Notes: generated by a model from the letters alone, not told the origin. Shown: positions 40,360 through 51,010, counted from the stretch's first letter. The stretch is 64,000 bases of DNA from Sorghum bicolor (GCF_000003195.3 NC_012874.2:1519001-1583000); one strand, 5' to 3'. Numbers and translations are program-made.

Positions 40360-40600
40360 GGCCTTGTTTAGTTGCGAAAACTTTTTGGATTTCGCTATTG
40401 TAGCACTTTTGTTTGTATTTGATAAATATTGTTCAATTATGTATAACTAGGCTCAAAAGATTCGTCTCACAATTTATAGGTAAACTGTACAATTAGTTAT
40501 TTTTTCATCTACATTTAGTGCTCCATGCATGTGCTCGCAAAATTTGATGTGATAGAGAATCTTGAAAACCTTTTGGATTTTGGTGGAAACTAACAAGGCC
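40360..40600 (+). mobile_element. Family A MITE, first of a fused pair
   Basis: Begins GGCCTTGTTTAGTTGCG, preceded by TTA. It ends CTAACAAGGCC, and these last four bases are also the first four of the next copy. Confidence 0.85.
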
Positions 40601-40797
40601 TTGTTTAGTTCTCAAAATTTTTTGTTTTAGAATACTATAACACTTTTGTTTTTATTTGGCAATTATTGTCCAATCATGGAATAACGAAGCTCAAAAGATT
40701 CATCTTGCGATTTACACACAAACTGTGCAAGCAGTTTTTGTTTTTTTATCTATATTTAATATTCTATGTATATGTTGTAAGATTTAATGTCAAGACC
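40597..40797 (+). mobile_element. Family A MITE, second of a fused pair, 3'-deleted
   Basis: Begins GGCCTTGTTTAGTTCTC inside the right terminus of the previous copy. It lacks about 30 bp near its right end (GATTTAATGTCAAGACC) and is followed by TTA, which matches the TTA before the first copy. Confidence 0.8.
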
Positions 40798-40800
40798 TTA

Positions 40801-42028
40801 ATATCCGAACCGCCTTTCGATATTCCATAAAAATATTCGATACAACCAGGTTTTTTTTGGGACTAAATATTTCACAAGTTTTTCTGCCAAAAAAAGATTT
40901 AGGATCGAGCGCACAGACGCACTAGCTTGCTGACACGCAGCTGGTAGAATCAATGTCTGGAACAAAGCGCGGTTATTTTCTGGAAGCAGACGAATAGTGA
41001 CAGGAGGAAAAGCACAAGCTAGCGTTGAGTCCGAGTGCCCCTGGAAATCCGAGTCGCTTTTTTTCCATGGCACTTTCGTTTCGTACAGTAGTCGTATAGA
41101 CACGGATTCCTGGATTCTTGGCCCTCGAGCCTCTCACGGTCACGGATCTCTGACTGTGACTGCGAGAGAGGTAGAAAGTCAAATGCTCACCTAAAAGGCT
41201 ACTGGTACTTGTAGTTGTAGAATCTCTCCGAAAGGTCGATGCTTTGCCGCTGATGAACAACCTATAGTCAGCTCGATCTGCTAGGCACCCAATGTGGGGG
41301 GGAACTTCGCTGGAAGCTCTTGGAAATTGAATAATGGAACTTCGCCGGGAGCAAACCGAATGAAATTTTACTCAAAGTTAACATAGGAACATTTCATTCC
41401 ACTTGCACAAGAAAATTGAATACCATGTTCAGCTGGCATGGTACTATTAGAAAGAGTACAAAAGAAATAAGAGTGGTCACTTATGTTATGGATCACCGGA
41501 TTAAAGTTTAGTCCGCTGTTGGATAATATGTTAAATATAGACAAATTTAAAATTATTTTTCTAATGAGTTATAAGTCTTGTTCTGCAGCACTACTTTAAT
41601 CTTACTTTTTAGCAAACGAATAACATTTTTTTCTCACAACAAATTTACGTAAACCAAATTTCAGCGAAATGGACAATGATAAGTTTTCGGTAGACATAGA
41701 TAATGTTTAGACCTTCGGAACTGGTTGGCGTAGACGTAGAGCAGAGCTCAAGCAGAATAACATGAGCTAGTTCATTTGAGATTATCTACCGAATGTGTTA
41801 TACATTTAGCAGTGTTTTCTATTTAAAATAATGAGCGAACAGTATTTACAGTAATAACTTTTCAATATAAACATGGGTTAGGTAAAATGTTAAATGGCAA
41901 TTAAAGAGATATGAGACTGCAGAAATGAAGACGGCGCAGAGCGCAGGTCGACCCCAAAAACTGCAGAATAGTACCGTACTCCTACGGAATAGTACATGCA
42001 GCGTGGCAGTGCAGTGTACTCCGTAGTT
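40801..42028. other. Intergenic, no gene recognised
   Basis: A GC-richer patch at 40900-41290 has short frames on both strands without a recognisable product. The rest is AT-rich. Confidence 0.45.
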
Positions 42029-42239
42029 GGCGAAAATGTTTAGCTTTACCTATTGTAATATTTTTATTTATATTTAATAATTATTATATAATTATGAAGA
42101 TCAAAAAATTCGTCTTGTAAATTATAAATAAAATATACAATTAATTTTTATTTTTATATATATTTAATGTTCTATACATACGTTTAAAGATTTGATGTGA
42201 TGAGATTTTTTTTAAAAAAATTGGAAACTAAACCAGGCC
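42029..42239 (+). mobile_element. Degenerate family A MITE
   Basis: Family landmarks survive in decayed form (GAAAATGTTTAGCTTTACC, AAAAAATTCGTCTTG, TTTAAAGATTTGATGTG) and the right end is AAACTAAACCAGGCC. Confidence 0.7.
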
Positions 42240-42246
42240 TAACTGT

Positions 42247-42437
42247 GGCCTTGTTTAGATGCAAAAAGTTTTTGGATTTTGACACTGTAGTATTTTCGTT
42301 TTTATTTGACAAACATTGTCTAATCATGGAGTAACTAGGCTTAAAAGATTCGTCTCGTAATTTACAGGTAAACTGTGCAATTAGTTATTCTTTCTATTTA
42401 TATTTAATACTTCATGCATGTACCGCAAGATCCGGTG
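42247..42437 (+). mobile_element. 3'-truncated family A MITE
   Basis: Starts GGCCTTGTTTAGATGC and follows the family to TGTACCGCAAGATCCGG, then stops. Confidence 0.8.
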
Positions 42438-42608
42438 TTGTATTTGTATTACAGTGTTCTGATTACGTACTACTACAGCAAGTAGCTTTTACTAGTCCAC
42501 ATTCATCGTGGCATACAGTAGCAGTACGAGTGAATGACACACGCCTCCACTGATCCACTGTTGCCTCGTGATGCGCAGATATATCGGGCCTGCATGCATG
42601 CATAGTAC

Positions 42609-42779
42609 AGTAACCCACATATGCTAATGACAGATTAATTATGCTTAATAAATTTGTCTTGCAGTTTCCTGACGAGGTATGTAATTTGTTTTTTTATTAG
42701 TTTGTAAAAACCCCTCCCGACATCCTTCCGACACATTCGATGTGACAACAAAAAATTTTCATCCCCAATCTAAACAGAC
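42609..42779 (-). mobile_element. Half of a family B MITE
   Basis: Contains GCTAATGACAGATTAATTATG, AAACCCCTCCCGACATCC and the right end CCCCAATCTAAACAGACCC. Only one arm of the element remains. Confidence 0.7.
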
Positions 42780-43068
42780 CCTTATATTAACCCCGGAATC
42801 CAAATCACAGATCATCAATGACAACGGACGAGAAATGCATGGAGACCATGGCAGTGGGCAGAGGTGCCGCCACCAATGGCACCGGGTGGTCAGTGAGATT
42901 GCAGCAGCGGCGCGGCGGCTTGTCCCAGCAGCACCGGACGGCAACACCGGCAGCAGCGCAACCAGCCAACTGGCCACTGTGTAGCAGCTGCACTCGTGTC
43001 ATCAGGGCATCAGGCAGCAGTGGCGCCGCAAGGATATGCGTAGCAGTAGCACGCCCGTGCATCCAACC

Positions 43069-43644
43069 GCCTTGTGAAAAGTTTTCGGTACTGTAGCACG
43101 TTCGTTTGTTTATAATAAATAGTATCTAATCATGGACTAACTAGGATCAAAAGATTTATCTCGTAATTTACAGCTAAACTGTGTAATTAGTTTTTGTTTT
43201 CGTCTATATTTAATGTTTCATGCATTTGCCACAAGATTCGATGTGACAGGGAATCTTGAAAACTTTTTGGTTTTCAGGGTGAACTAAGGGCCTGTTTAGA
43301 TTGGGAACGAAAATTTTTTGGATGTCACATCGGATGTGTCGGAAAGATGTCGGGATTGGTTTTTAGAAACTAATAAAAAAACAAATTATATAGCTCGTCA
43401 GGAAACTGCAAGACAAATTTATTAAGCATAATTAATCTGTCATTAGTATATGTGAGTTACTGTAGCACTTAAGGCTAATCATGGAGTAACTAGGCTTAAA
43501 AGATTCGTCTCGCGATTCTCAACTAAACTGTGTAATTAGTTTATTTTTTTATCTACATTTAATGTTCCATACATGTGTCCAAAGATTCGATGGGATGGAT
43601 GAAAAATTTATAGGTGGGAAACTAAACAGGGCCTAAACAAGACG
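43069..43644 (+). mobile_element. Family A MITE interrupted by a family B element
   Basis: The main part runs 43069-43287 (left end partly lost) up to GTGAACTAA. The last bases of its right end (ACAAGAC) reappear at 43637 after the inserted family B element and the TAA duplication. Confidence 0.8.
43288..43633 (+). mobile_element. Family B MITE, full length (346 bp), nested in family A
   Basis: TIRs GGGCCTGTTTAG and CTAAACAGGGCC, flanked by TAA on both sides (43285-43287 and 43634-43636). The right arm shares AGGCTTAAAAGATTCGTCTCG and CTGTGTAATTAG with family A. The left arm is a diverged inverted version (AAACAAATTATATAG, GCAAGACAAATTTATTAAGC). Confidence 0.85.
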
Positions 43645-44237
43645 CTAGTAGCAAAACAGTCCACAGAAAATACAATACTCTTTATCACCTAGCTAAAACA
43701 TTATAAAGTCAGTCCATATAGCTACTCATAGCTCTATAGACTATCTATAAAGAAATATTATTTTCTCTCTCCATACTCTATCTCACTTGTCATCATAGAT
43801 GAGATGGTTGTAAAAAATAATTTTTAATCTCTAGTGAAACCTATTTTATAGACTACTTTGTTGACTAAACATTGTGAGTAAATAATAATAACTATGGACA
43901 TAGGTCCCATGTATATGAACTACTTGGTCCATATACATTGAGGTTGCTCTTAGAGTAGGTAACAAACAACTGTGACCCAAAATACAAGATATATTTGTCC
44001 TTTAGGTACTGCTATAGGCAAAAGATTCAATACCTAATTTTAGTCTTCTCCGGCAACAAGACCAAAAGACACCCCTTTCTGCAAATGGGTCTCGAGGAGA
44101 GAGTACCTAAATTTGAGTTATGTCTCTCATGACACCCAAAATGGGTTGTCCATATAGGTATTGTGTTGGATAGGTATTGTGTTGTAGACCCATTTTAGGT
44201 TTGGGTTCTCTAATGGGTCTCCTGTTGGAGACAGCCT
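43645..44237. other. Intergenic, repeat-like, no gene
   Basis: Contains inverted and repeated TAGGTATTGTGTT and GGGTCTC motifs suggestive of old MITE sequence, but boundaries could not be fixed. Confidence 0.4.
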
Positions 44238-44254
44238 TAGAGCAGGTATAATAA

Positions 44255-44460
44255 GGGCACTCACAATGCAAGACTCTATTACAGAGTCCAAGATAATTAA
44301 TTACATATTATTTATGGTATTTTGCTGATGTGGCAGCATATTTATTGAAGAAAGAGGTAGAAAAAATAAGACTCCAAGTCTTATTTAGACTCCAAGTCCA
44401 CATTGCTCGAGGTAATAAATAACTTTAGACTCTATGATAGAGTCTGCATTGTGAGTGCCC
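44255..44460. mobile_element. Tourist-like MITE with a long terminal hairpin (206 bp)
   Basis: Near-perfect inverted repeats of about 33 bp, beginning GGGCACTCACAATGCA and ending TGCATTGTGAGTGCCC, flanked by TAA on both sides. The ends contain a secondary palindrome, GACTCTAT(..)AGAGTC. It is inserted in another repeat (AGAGCAGGTATAATAA before it, TGGGCTTATAGCCAAGC after it). Confidence 0.88.
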
Positions 44461-44638
44461 TAATGGGCTTATAGCCAAGCTAATAATGCTGATGTGGATG
44501 AGAGAAAGAAAGAGAGATAATAACTTGGCTCTCATACGAACATCAAGCTAAACATGAATACATAGGTAGTGGTAGGGCCAAATAGCAAGTGTTGTGAGGA
44601 GAAATAGAAAAAAGAAGCTTTCTTAGAGACAAGTATAA

Positions 44639-44870
44639 GGCCTTGTTCAGTTCGTGAAACATTTTGGTTTTGGCTAATGTAGCATTTTCGTTTGTATGTG
44701 ACAATTATTATCCAATTACGGAGTAATTAGGCTCAAAAGATTCGTCTCGTAAATTACAAGTAAACTGTGTAATTAGTTTTTATTTTCGTCTATATTTAAT
44801 GTTTAATGCATGCGTATAAAGATTCGATATAATGTGAAATCTAGAAAATTTTTGGGAACTAAACAAGGCC
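44639..44870 (+). mobile_element. Family A Tourist-like MITE, full length (232 bp)
   Basis: TIRs GGCCTTGTTCAGTTCG and GGGAACTAAACAAGGCC with TAA on both sides. Confidence 0.9.
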
Positions 44871-44873
44871 TAA

Positions 44874-46380
44874 GTGTGAGTGAGAACATCGAAATCGGGA
44901 AGCAGTGGAGTACTATGCGTTACTCATAGAACTATTATCTAGCCTAGCTAAACTAAGCCTAGTTGGACTCCTACAAGGTAGCTTGAATATATCTGCTGAA
45001 TCAGTGAACCATTCAGTAGTTTTTTTAATAAATCTTCAACAGTTTGATAAAATTCACTTGCCAAATCTTATGATTTGGCAAGTTGCTAAAATATATGGCA
45101 AATGAGATTTTCTTCTGTCTCCAACAGTTTGTCAGTTGAGCTTTATAAAGTTAAAAAAAACCACAACTAACAACCAAATTAACTAATCTGCTGGATAGAA
45201 AGTTCACAAATATGGACGTGTGGTGCTGCTGGATGGCAAGTTGACAAAAGATGGCAACCAATTTATCAAACTGTTGGAGTGGTTATTTTCTAGTTTTGCC
45301 AAGTAAATAAAAAATAGCAAGTTCATTTACAACACTGTTGAAGATGTTTAGTGGAGTAGTAGCCGTTCTTGCTGAGTTAATATGGTGTTTGGTTGTCCGA
45401 ATGTGAATATATTGTCTGAGTTAAAAATATGTAAGACAAAAGTGAACGTAGTTTTTTCTGTGCACATTAGAGGGCACATGCGCATGTCTTAATATACTTT
45501 CCAAGACAAAAGTTTTTGATACTTGAACTAGAGTATTTTTAAGTAGTCTTAATTTTCCTTATTTTACGGCTCTTAAATATTACAATCACTTAATATATAC
45601 AAGGAGCCACCGTCATGCATCCAGCAAGTCAGGGCAGTGGGAAACAGAAACAAAACTTGTTTGTCATTTCTCGGGAGCCCTTTTGCATGTGCAGGTCAAG
45701 CTCAGTTCGTTGTCTTGGCAACCAAAGAGATGAACATTCCGTGAGACTTTTCTTTGTCCGAGCCAAGTGAAAATGGCCGTGACAATTGGATCTTCGTGCA
45801 TGCTTTTGACTTTTCTGCAATTACGTGTATATTCCATGATCATCTTAATTAGTTTCTGTATCAATGTAACCATGTGTATGCTAAAGAGTACAGTATAATG
45901 CAAAACTGACAACAATCCCGGACACACAACTAGACAAGTCCCAGGTCCATGCATCTACCGATGAAGGTAGCAACGCATATGGTCAATGCATGGAGCCGTC
46001 CTCTGGCCATGCAATGCATGATGCATTGCACGGCATATATTGCCACGCCATGGCGGATTGGCGGCCGTGCGTGTGGAAATGGAAGCATGTGATTGCCCGG
46101 TATCTAGGGACAAGCAACGCACCAAGAAAAAAAGGCGAGACCCTTTTCGTCGGGAAGAAGGGGGAACCGGAAACGAGGCCACACATGCATGCAAGAACAA
46201 GAACAACTGGAAAAGCCGGGGTCCAGGCCACGATGCAACAGCCTTTCCACGAATCCCGTTGTCACGTTGATCCAGTAGAGTATTCTAGTACGGCTACTCC
46301 TCCTCCTCCTCCTCCATAATAATTACTCTATCATCACACTACTATAGAAAGCGATAATATCTGTACTGTACTCCCTCCAT
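44874..46380. other. Intergenic, no gene recognised
   Basis: 44960-45360 contains repeated CAACAGTTTG/CAAACTGTTGG and GGCAAGTTG motifs in both orientations, probably an old MITE. 45950-46316 is GC-richer with CATGCATG motifs and a (CTC)n run at about 46297, but no convincing gene. Confidence 0.4.
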
Positions 46381-46488
46381 ATCAGAAATAAACGTTTAGG
46401 ACATAAGTGTAGTTACCAAGGTGTTATTAATTAGAGATTAGTTTTTCCTACTTATCCCTATTAAATAGCGCTGCGGGTGCATTGTATG
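46381..46488 (+). repeat. Stowaway-end-like repeat F, copy 1
   Basis: Begins CTCCCTCCATATCAG after TA and ends GGGTGCATTGTATG before another TA and a second CTCCCTCCATATCAG at 46491. Nearly the same sequence recurs at 46942-47061. Confidence 0.7.
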
Positions 46489-46600
46489 TACTCCCTCCAT
46501 ATCAGAAATAGAAGACGTTTTGCGTTTGAGCTCACTTGCTAAAAAGAAGGACGTCTGCTCGTTTTAGCTGGCTTTTGGACACCGTTGCCCTTGGCTCTTG

Positions 46601-46843
46601 GGCCTTGTTTAGTTCACCCTGAAAACCAAAAAGTTTTCAACATTCTCCGTCATATCGAATTTTGTGGCACATGCATGAAACATTAAATATAGACGAAAAC
46701 AAAAACTAATTACACAGTTTAGCTGAAAATCACGAGACGAATCTTTTTATCCTAGTTAGTCCATGATTGGATAATATTTGTCACAAACAAACGAAAGTGC
46801 TACAGTTCCGAAAAATTTTCACTTTTCGGAACTAAACAAGGCC
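46601..46843 (-). mobile_element. Family A Tourist-like MITE, full length (243 bp)
   Basis: Complete TIRs with TTG on both sides. Inserted in the left arm of the inverted repeat, splitting CTTGGCTCTTG from GGTTTCCGAGCC. Confidence 0.9.
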
Positions 46844-46941
46844 TTGGGTTTCCGAGCCGCAACCAGCAATTACTGCGACAACCCAAGACCTCAGGACACT
46901 TATTGCACCGCGTTAGCCAGTTGGACTGTCTTTGTTTCATA

Positions 46942-47061
46942 CTCCCTCCATATCAGAAATAAAAGACGTTTAGGACATAAGTGTAGTTACCAAAGTGTTA
47001 TTAATTAGGGGTTAGTTTTCCCTGCTTACCCCTATTAAATAGCGCTGCGGGTGCATTGTAT
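46942..47061 (+). repeat. Stowaway-end-like repeat F, copy 2 (loop of the inverted repeat)
   Basis: CTCCCTCCATATCAGAAATA to GGGTGCATTGTATGTA, the same as 46381-46488 with few changes. No opposite terminal repeat is evident, so it may be one end of a longer element. Confidence 0.7.
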
Positions 47062-47147
47062 GTATGAAACAAAGACAGTCCAACTGGCTAACGCGGTGCA
47101 ATAAGTGTCCTGAGGTCTTGGGTTCGACCCGCGGTGAGCATAATTTA

Positions 47148-47276
47148 GGCCTTGTTTAGTTCGCAAAAATTTTCAAGATTCCCCGTCACATCGAATCTTT
47201 GGTCGTATGCATGGAGCATTAAACAAAGATAAAAATAAAAACTAATTACACAAAATTTTGCGAACTAAACAAGGCC
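47148..47276 (-). mobile_element. Internally deleted family A MITE (129 bp)
   Basis: TIRs GGCCTTGTTTAGTTCGC and GCGAACTAAACAAGGCC, flanked by TTA on both sides. About 110 bp of the usual interior is missing after AAAACTAATTACAC. Inserted in the right arm of the inverted repeat. Confidence 0.88.
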
Positions 47277-47360
47277 TTAGTAATTGCTGGTTGCGGCTCG
47301 GAAACCCAAGAGCCAAGGGCAACGGTGTCCAAAAGCCAGCTAAAATGAGCAGACGTCCTT

Positions 47361-47969
47361 CCCAAACAGTTAAAATTTTTTAGAGAAATGAGTATTTTTT
47401 GAAAAATGATCTAAATAGTTGTCTGTAAAACTTGGGCCGTAAAGATTTCGAATTTGGGACTTTAGAGTTCTAAAACTGTGTAAACTTGCTTAGGAGCCCG
47501 TGTCTTATGGGATGCAAATAAAAAAAATTTAGAAAGTATCTAAATGTAAAGTTTATAGCTAAAATGTTTTGGGATATAAAGATTTGGATGTAAACAAGCC
47601 CGACCTTGAGTCAAAAAGCTCAAAATCCGATTCCTATATATTATTAAGCCATCCTTTACTGAGCAGATATCACTTGTAGAAAAAGCATATGAATGTTCAA
47701 ACAAAGAATGAGATATGCACTCCAACTTCGTCCCATTTTGAAACAAAGAAAAAGCACGTGAATTCTGAAGAATTTCAATCCTACACAAATGTTTTTTTGG
47801 AACAAAGGATTCAATAAAACTTTATAAGTTCCTTTGGATTCCTATGGGATGTACAGAATCATAGGAATTTTGGAACAAAACCAAAATATTGTTTGAATTT
47901 TTGTTGCGGGTCTAGCACGGGCGTACGTTATGGAAACAAGCTAATGACTGAAAAAGAAATTCCCAACTT
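47361..47969. other. Intergenic, no gene seen
   Basis: AT-rich DNA without recognisable gene or element ends. Confidence 0.45.
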
Positions 47970-48081
47970 CCTTGTTCGTTTGAATTTATTAGTTGAACTT
48001 GTTTGTCATTCAACAATATTTTTCTCTCATAATAAATCAGCGAATAATACTTTCTGTCATGGCTTTTCAGCCAAGCGAACT
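47970..48081. mobile_element. hAT-like MITE (family J)
   Basis: CTTGTTCGTTTGAATTTATTAG at the left, TTCAGCCAAGCGAACTG at the right, and the family core TTTTTCTCTCATAATAAATC. Boundaries are approximate. Confidence 0.55.
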
Positions 48082-48163
48082 GTAGAACTGGCTGATTTGG
48101 CTGAACAAGATGGTGTCTTGGTTGACTGATTTTATCTCAAGGAGCGTCAGTGCCATAGATTTA

Positions 48164-48393
48164 AGGGGTGTTTGGTTGAAAATGTTAAAATCTAATAGGT
48201 ACTGTAGCATTTTCATCTTATTTGGTAATTTGTGTCTAATCATAGACTAAGTATGCTTAAAAGATTAATCTCACAAATTACTCTCTAGCTGTGTTTTTAG
48301 TTTTATAAAAGTCTATATTTAGTATTTCATACATGTGTCCAAACATTTGATGTGACGGGAGTTAAACTTTACCAAGTGCAACCAAACACAGCC
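48164..48393 (+). mobile_element. Tourist-like MITE, family C (about 230 bp)
   Basis: Ends GGGGTGTTTGGTTG and CAACCAAACACAGCC, with TTA on both sides. The interior has TAATCATAGACTAAG and GCTTAAAAGATTAATCTC. Confidence 0.75.
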
Positions 48394-49766
48394 TTATTGA
48401 ACTTTTGGTGTTGTTTTCTTTTGTTCAAGTGTTGTTGGTCACTTTGTAATTAAGGCGGTAATAACCCAACATTACCGAACTATTTGCTTTTATCAAAAGC
48501 AGAGTAATAAACTCCGTTTTAGAAAAACTGTTGGAATTCTTGTAGGACTATAAGTTGTATGCAAATATAATTCTATGTTTCTATTCATGTGTTTTGATAA
48601 TGCTGCATGCCAATTTGTCACAGAGACTCACTGTTTCTTGTTTCCTACGGTATGTTTTTTTTTTTTTTTTTTGCCGTTTATCCAAACACCTGTTTCTATA
48701 AAATTTATTTATATGTTTTTGTTTTGCATAGAATTCCTGCGGTTTTATTTCAATCACGCTTAAACGAATGCAAACTAAGCCAGAGAGGACACACTACCAA
48801 TATATGCTCCTACATATATGCACAATGCTCGATGGATCACAATTCACACCACCAGTCTACGATCGAGTACTGGGCGAGTGGCACATGCATGGTAGTGAAG
48901 GGCATGCAGCCAGGTCCACGTACAAGTCAGCGTGCGTGCATGCATGCATGTCGGATGTGTGCCGATCGATGCATGCATGCATGGATGCGCATGCGTTGCA
49001 GGGTCCAGCGCAAACCACGTACCTACGCACACGGCACACGGCATACTACATGTTATCATGCTAAAGAAAAGGGCCCCCCTGGCCCACACAGCACTGCCAA
49101 ATGTCAACCCTTCTTCTTCAGTTTCAAAGCTACCCTTGGACTTCTTTCTATTTTCCAAGTAAAAGTAGTAGACTAGTAGAGGCAAGGGTGACCGTTCGAT
49201 GTTTTCGCACCGGCTTATTTGTTTGAGTTTATCAGTCGAATCTGTTTCAATAGTATTTTTTTTATAATAAATCAGTTAATAGTACTTTCTGCCGTGGCTT
49301 ATATCAGTCAAACACTGGCTTAATTTATTGTAAGGTTCTATTTAGGAAAAAGACTTGTTCATAGATTTTTGTCTTTTTACTGTGTGTCTTGTAGAGATTA
49401 GTTGGCTATAAAAAGGAGTCAAAATCCAACCCAGCCACAAGAGATCTTCCGTTCATCTCTATCTTCACGTTGTGTAGGTTGGACCTTGGACCTTGGGCCT
49501 TGGACCAAGTAGCACATCTGACCCTACCATGGGCGTCTAGATCTAAGCATCTAAAACAGTTTTATAAACTACTAACTAATTTGGATTTTGAGGAAAATGG
49601 AGAAAGATGAACCTCTAACAATATGCATCTAAACTCTCTAAAAATAAGCAATTGGCAAATCTTTCATCCACCGCCTTATTAGCTTAGCTGCCTTCTAATC
49701 ACCATTGTTGGTGGCCTACCTAGCCGGTCGCCACACCTTAGCTTGTGGCCAAGCTATCCATATATA
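48394..49766. other. Intergenic, no gene recognised
   Basis: 48770-49070 is dense in GCATGCATGC motifs, with frames open on both strands that lack recognisable domains. A T-rich run lies at about 48656-48672. A family J MITE remnant is at about 49211-49318 (TATTTGTTTGAGTTTATCAG to GTCAAACAC). Confidence 0.4.
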
Positions 49767-50028
49767 CTCTCTCCATCCCAAATTATAAATCATTTTAAAA
49801 ATCTTAGAGAGTCAAATTATCCTAAATTTGACCAAATTTATATGTTATATAATAATAATTATTATGATACCAACTAAGTATCATGAGATTCTTTCTTAAT
49901 TATATTTTCATAGTATATTCACTTTTTGTTATAAATTTTAGCATTTCTCTCGGTAATTTTGGTCAAACTTAAAAATGTTTTGACTCTCTAAAATTCTTAA
50001 AATGACTTATAATTTGAAATGGAGGAAG
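49767..50028. mobile_element. Stowaway MITE (262 bp)
   Basis: Inverted ends CTCTCTCCATCCCAAATTAT and ATAATTTGAAATGGAGGAAG, with TA on both sides. Same subfamily as the copies at 7799 and 50762. Confidence 0.85.
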
Positions 50029-50115
50029 TAGATCATTGTGGGTGTGGATATACCACACAAAAGTAGAATACCAACGAATAGATCAAATTTTCACCATATT
50101 TACAGTTTAAGTCTA

Positions 50116-50351
50116 CTCTCTCCATCTCAAAATAACTGTCGTTCTTGCTTCCGAAGAAATAATTTTAACTAAATATATATTAAAAATTATTAATACTTAT
50201 GATATATAATTAGTACCATCGAAAAGTTTTTTAATCTATTTTTTAACAAATTTATTTGGAGATACAAATACTGCACGTATTTCTATAAATTTAGCCAAAC
50301 TTGTGACATGAAAACCTAAAACGACAACTATTTTAGGACAGAGAGAGAGAG
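50116..50351. mobile_element. Stowaway-like MITE, different subfamily (236 bp)
   Basis: Ends CTCTCTCCATCTCAAAATAAC and TTTTAGGACAGAGAGAGAGAG with TA on both sides. The interior differs from the 49767 copy. Confidence 0.75.
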
Positions 50352-50761
50352 TAAGTATTTATAAGATAGACGTATTTCCTTTAATTTGCTCTGACTTCAC
50401 CAGCGGCCGCGGCTAACTAAAGGGCTTCGCTAGGTGGTGGACGGGGGCGGCAAGTTTGTTTTTTAGCTAGCAACTAAATATTCTTCAACTATTACAGGAA
50501 CCCAAAAAATTCAACTTCCTATTCTATCCAGACACTTAGTGTAATTATTCATGATTTTTGACAAAAGTGTTTCTTAAGAAACTCTTAGTAGAGATGTCTT
50601 AAATATATGTTGCCTGAGCAAGGCAACTGAAGATCTTGCATGGGTAATTGGCAACAAGCTCGATCCTGCCGTTTTTTATAAAAACAAATAAAAAAAATGG
50701 ACGAGAGACATTGAGCAGTACAAAACATCCTGCATTCCTGTTTCAAAAGCCGAGATATATA

Positions 50762-51010
50762 CTCCATCCGTCCCAAATTATAAGTCTTAGAAAGTTAAAA
50801 TTTTTCAAGTTTGACCGAATTTATATAGGAAAATAATAATATTTTTGGTACAAAGCAAGTATCATTAGATTCTTTATCAGTTATATTTTCATAGTATACC
50901 TATTTTATGACATAAATCTTTATATTTCTTTCTATATTTTTGGTCAAACTTAAAAATACTTTGACTCTCCAAAATTTTTAAAAATGACTTATAATTTGGA
51001 AAAGAGAGAG
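50762..51010. mobile_element. Stowaway MITE (249 bp)
   Basis: Ends CTCCATCCGTCCCAAATTAT and ATAATTTGGAAAAGAGAGAG with TA on both sides. Confidence 0.82.

Larger units (their letters stand above)
46547..47360. repeat. Imperfect inverted repeat with a MITE in each arm
   Basis: The left arm (46547-46941) and right arm (47061-47360) are reverse complements apart from insertions and one small deletion. Matching blocks include GGACGTCTGCTCGTTTTAGC with GCTAAAATGAGCAGACGTCC, and TTGCACCGCGTTAGCCAG with CTGGCTAACGCGGTGCAA. The loop (46942-47061) is repeat F copy 2. The right arm contains GGGTTCGACCC, which resembles a tRNA B box; the left arm lacks about 20 bp there. Confidence 0.85.

Noticed and set aside
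46381..47061. CRISPR-like spaced repeats (repeat F copies)
   Set aside because: Only two long copies plus a partial one, irregular spacing, plant nuclear DNA; they are transposon ends.
48768..49185. Overlapping frames on both strands in a CATGCATG-rich stretch
   Set aside because: Translations are Cys/His/Met-rich repeats of the palindromic motif; no domain or splice structure supports a gene.
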